This document shows positions 13,201-13,750 of a stretch of DNA of 13,750 nt, piece after piece; position 1 is the first letter of the stretch; each line of letters begins with the position of its first letter. A model generated the notes under the pieces. The model was not told where the DNA came from, searched no databases, and was given only the letters and a program-made list of their open reading frames with translations. The position numbers were made by a program, and so were the translations under genes. Source of the DNA: JBJXFE01 sp046153875 (GTDB lineage: Bacteria > Planctomycetota > Phycisphaerae > Phycisphaerales > UBA1924); contig JBJXFE010000059.1 in the NCBI GenBank assembly GCA_046153875.1, positions 1-13,750 on the forward strand. The letters are read 5' to 3'.

Positions 13201-13750
13201 AGCGGCAGCGCGGGGTCTTCGGCGGCGGGGTTCTTCGTCGCGGCCAGGGCGTACCACTCCGCGGCCCGGGCCGGTTCGGCGCGCTCCTCGGAAAGACGCG
13301 CGAGGAACTCCAGGGCTCGCGCTTCGGCGAGCCCGCGCTCGACCGCCGCCTGGAAGCTGACGGCGGCCTCGCCCTGCGCCCCGACGGCGGCCTGCGCCTC
13401 TCCGAGCTCGCGCCAAGGCTCGGGGGCGGCGTCGTCGAGGGCCGTGGCGGCGCGGAGATCGGCCGCCGCGCCGCGGGCGTCGCCCGTGAGGAGCTTTTCG
13501 CGCCCCGCGACGTACCGCCTCAGGGCCGCGAGCCGTTGCTCGGGCGAAGCGGCCGCACGGTCGATCGGCGGGCGCGAAGCGGACGCGAGGAGCGCCCGGC
13601 GCACCGCGTCCGGCGCGAGCGTGGCTCGCGCGGCGTCGGGGGCGTCCGCGGGGATCGGGCGGGCCAGTGCGGCGTCGAGCCCCGCGGGGGGCGGCGTGTT
13701 CGCGTCCGCGGCGGCGGCACGGGCGGCGGCGCGGCGGAGTGTGTCATACG
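10278..13750 (-). CDS. Large TPR-repeat protein (partial, 5' end off the edge)
   Basis: The reading frame is open from the TGA at 10278-10280 to the right edge, giving at least 1156 residues with no start yet certain. A GTG at 13602-13604 is in frame, but the coding pattern continues upstream of it to the edge, so it is probably internal. The protein is rich in Ala, Arg, Asp and Glu and is built of helical tetratricopeptide-like units throughout. Clear examples are PDEAEKRLRAALAIDPHD (near 12060-12120), ADEAEKTLRDRLATRP (near 11615-11670) and ALYELALEYDPRHPLACNNL (near 10780-10845). The C-terminal DSLAWLRYKNG and HFGDALWIVGRRDEARRAW (near 10480-10690) are common in large bacterial TPR proteins. 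Such proteins act as scaffolds; no enzymatic domain is visible. Any signal peptide or membrane anchor would be off the edge. It precedes yebC by four bases. Confidence 0.88.
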   Translation of the reverse strand, partial: YDTLRRAAARAAAADANTPPPAGLDAALARPIPADAPDAARATLAPDAVRRALLASASRPPIDRAAASPEQRLAALRRYVAGREKLLTGDARGAAADLRAATALDDAAPEPWRELGEAQAAVGAQGEAAVSFQAAVERGLAEARALEFLARLSEERAEPARAAEWYALAATKNPAAEDPALPLVIGVGLGRSLLRAGYLEAGRTTLAESLELPGRVPSPTRYAQELAMVYRRQGELWRDIGDADLKLGRYDRALGAYERAADLPTLEDPDLAPRVFFAASRAGKPAAAALFVLDRIAAARGFVSRDNLALLSSLGSDRATARELARALSAYAETLPTNAPPAAARSLVRARAAVLGGPESTGVLRAHLRRHPGDAAAAALLLGATGDPAGEGAHLAAASPGFADRYADAIARVRDDADRVASALAQSTDDGAKLLAIYLHSRLGRLEDARVVAEKPDGWRGGLLETRVAEARLAAAQGRWDDAEAILAVIDAAKGRDQARARAQMLWALRRARATLEAMRPLLEGGADTPAARLEDLLLAAEAADRSGQPDEAEKRLRAALAIDPHDDRTYLLLTALYGPSGPLSDTDKLGLLLRDLRANNPDSRLASFIRAQEFSRRSFFDPAERELRRLADTDPTDPAVLEMLSGVWVRRAKGPDDPSLVAAAKWLHERVQRRPWSDALAAAHARVLASSGRADEAEKTLRDRLATRPRAEVSRVLEVLVRERGRANEADDLAEARLGRTPCSIDEAIEWAEFCARKERDADAAEAVARLAPPGTGVTAEEARRLRAAAGAVAGRAIAGRAAAREPAVRMLDELARRSVMLSPELHDQRLSLLTGMEGVDAPRLIAAAEDAARDFPSIGAAPFLRVCQLLIEARRPADAIRVIEKAADKEPGIDVLVAWIRMVPESGTPDDARRAIDRAVQAGRMREVADRLLTPAPGETPDPRDPRAAIAYELGVAFASFARQPESIALYELALEYDPRHPLACNNLGYHLVESGGDLVRAEHLLQIAHEEAPDDASILDSLAWLRYKNGVLESVAEAGSGRTVKQGAVELLERATRTDRGRQNQTIQDHFGDALWIVGRRDEARRAWTEAERLAAERLRDRQVRQSPPDSPLRRELTQVRAGARSKIEAMDRGAEPQVAPRLAGPAPAGDGD

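Noticed and set aside
13602..13604. GTG as the start of the TPR protein
   Set aside because: The frame continues open for 48 more codons to the edge with similar composition, so the gene more likely begins outside the window.
1..13750. CRISPR arrays, tRNA genes, insertion sequences, phage genes or attachment sites
   Set aside because: I looked for regular direct repeats, cloverleaf signatures, terminal inverted repeats, transposase or integrase motifs and found none.

Overview
The window holds two unlike pieces of DNA joined inside one RNA gene. Bases 1 to about 950 are roughly 50-60 % G+C in the lines I counted by eye, and they use classical expression signals. They carry the 3' end of a C4 zinc-ribbon protein gene, a compact RNase HIII gene with an AGGAG Shine-Dalgarno site and a good promoter, and the promoter and 5' strands of RNase P RNA (rnpB). 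From about 1050 to 13750 the DNA is about 70-83 % G+C in the lines counted. Its genes lack visible Shine-Dalgarno sites, and several have a TAnnnT hexamer only 5-9 bases before the start codon. This larger part looks like a high-GC planctomycete, perhaps of the Phycisphaerae; that is an inference from protein style, not a proven assignment.

Layout from left to right: C4 zinc-ribbon protein (+, 5' end off the edge); rnhC (-); divergent promoter region with a perfect 18-bp palindrome; rnpB (+) with a strong GAAA-tetraloop terminator; a three-gene minus-strand cluster transcribed in the order ABC ATPase, ABC-2 permease, SAM methyltransferase; prfA (+), divergent from that cluster; a secreted protein with HEAT-like helices and a BamE-like C-terminus (+); nth (-), preceded by a DUF4149/TMEM205-like membrane protein gene whose stop overlaps the nth start; a divergent xylose-isomerase-like TIM-barrel protein (+); yebC (-), four bases downstream of a very large TPR protein gene whose 5' end runs off the right edge. 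No stretch over 300 bases lacks a gene.

The functions are mostly housekeeping: RNA/DNA hybrid removal, tRNA 5' maturation, translation termination, base-excision repair, a YebC-family translation or regulatory factor, and a NatAB-like exporter. I found no defence system, mobile element, CRISPR array or biosynthetic cluster, and nothing I would call a new multi-gene system.

The most notable observation is that the 5' and 3' strands of rnpB do not fit each other in helices P1, P2 and P4, while the local hairpins on either side are intact. With the change in base composition and in translation signals, this points to a chimeric join in the conserved rnpB core. The simplest cause is a metagenome assembly artefact; real recombination would be far more surprising. 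Secondary points are the possible leaderless starts, the altered iron-sulfur cysteine spacing in Nth, and the TIM-barrel protein that seems to have lost family metal ligands.
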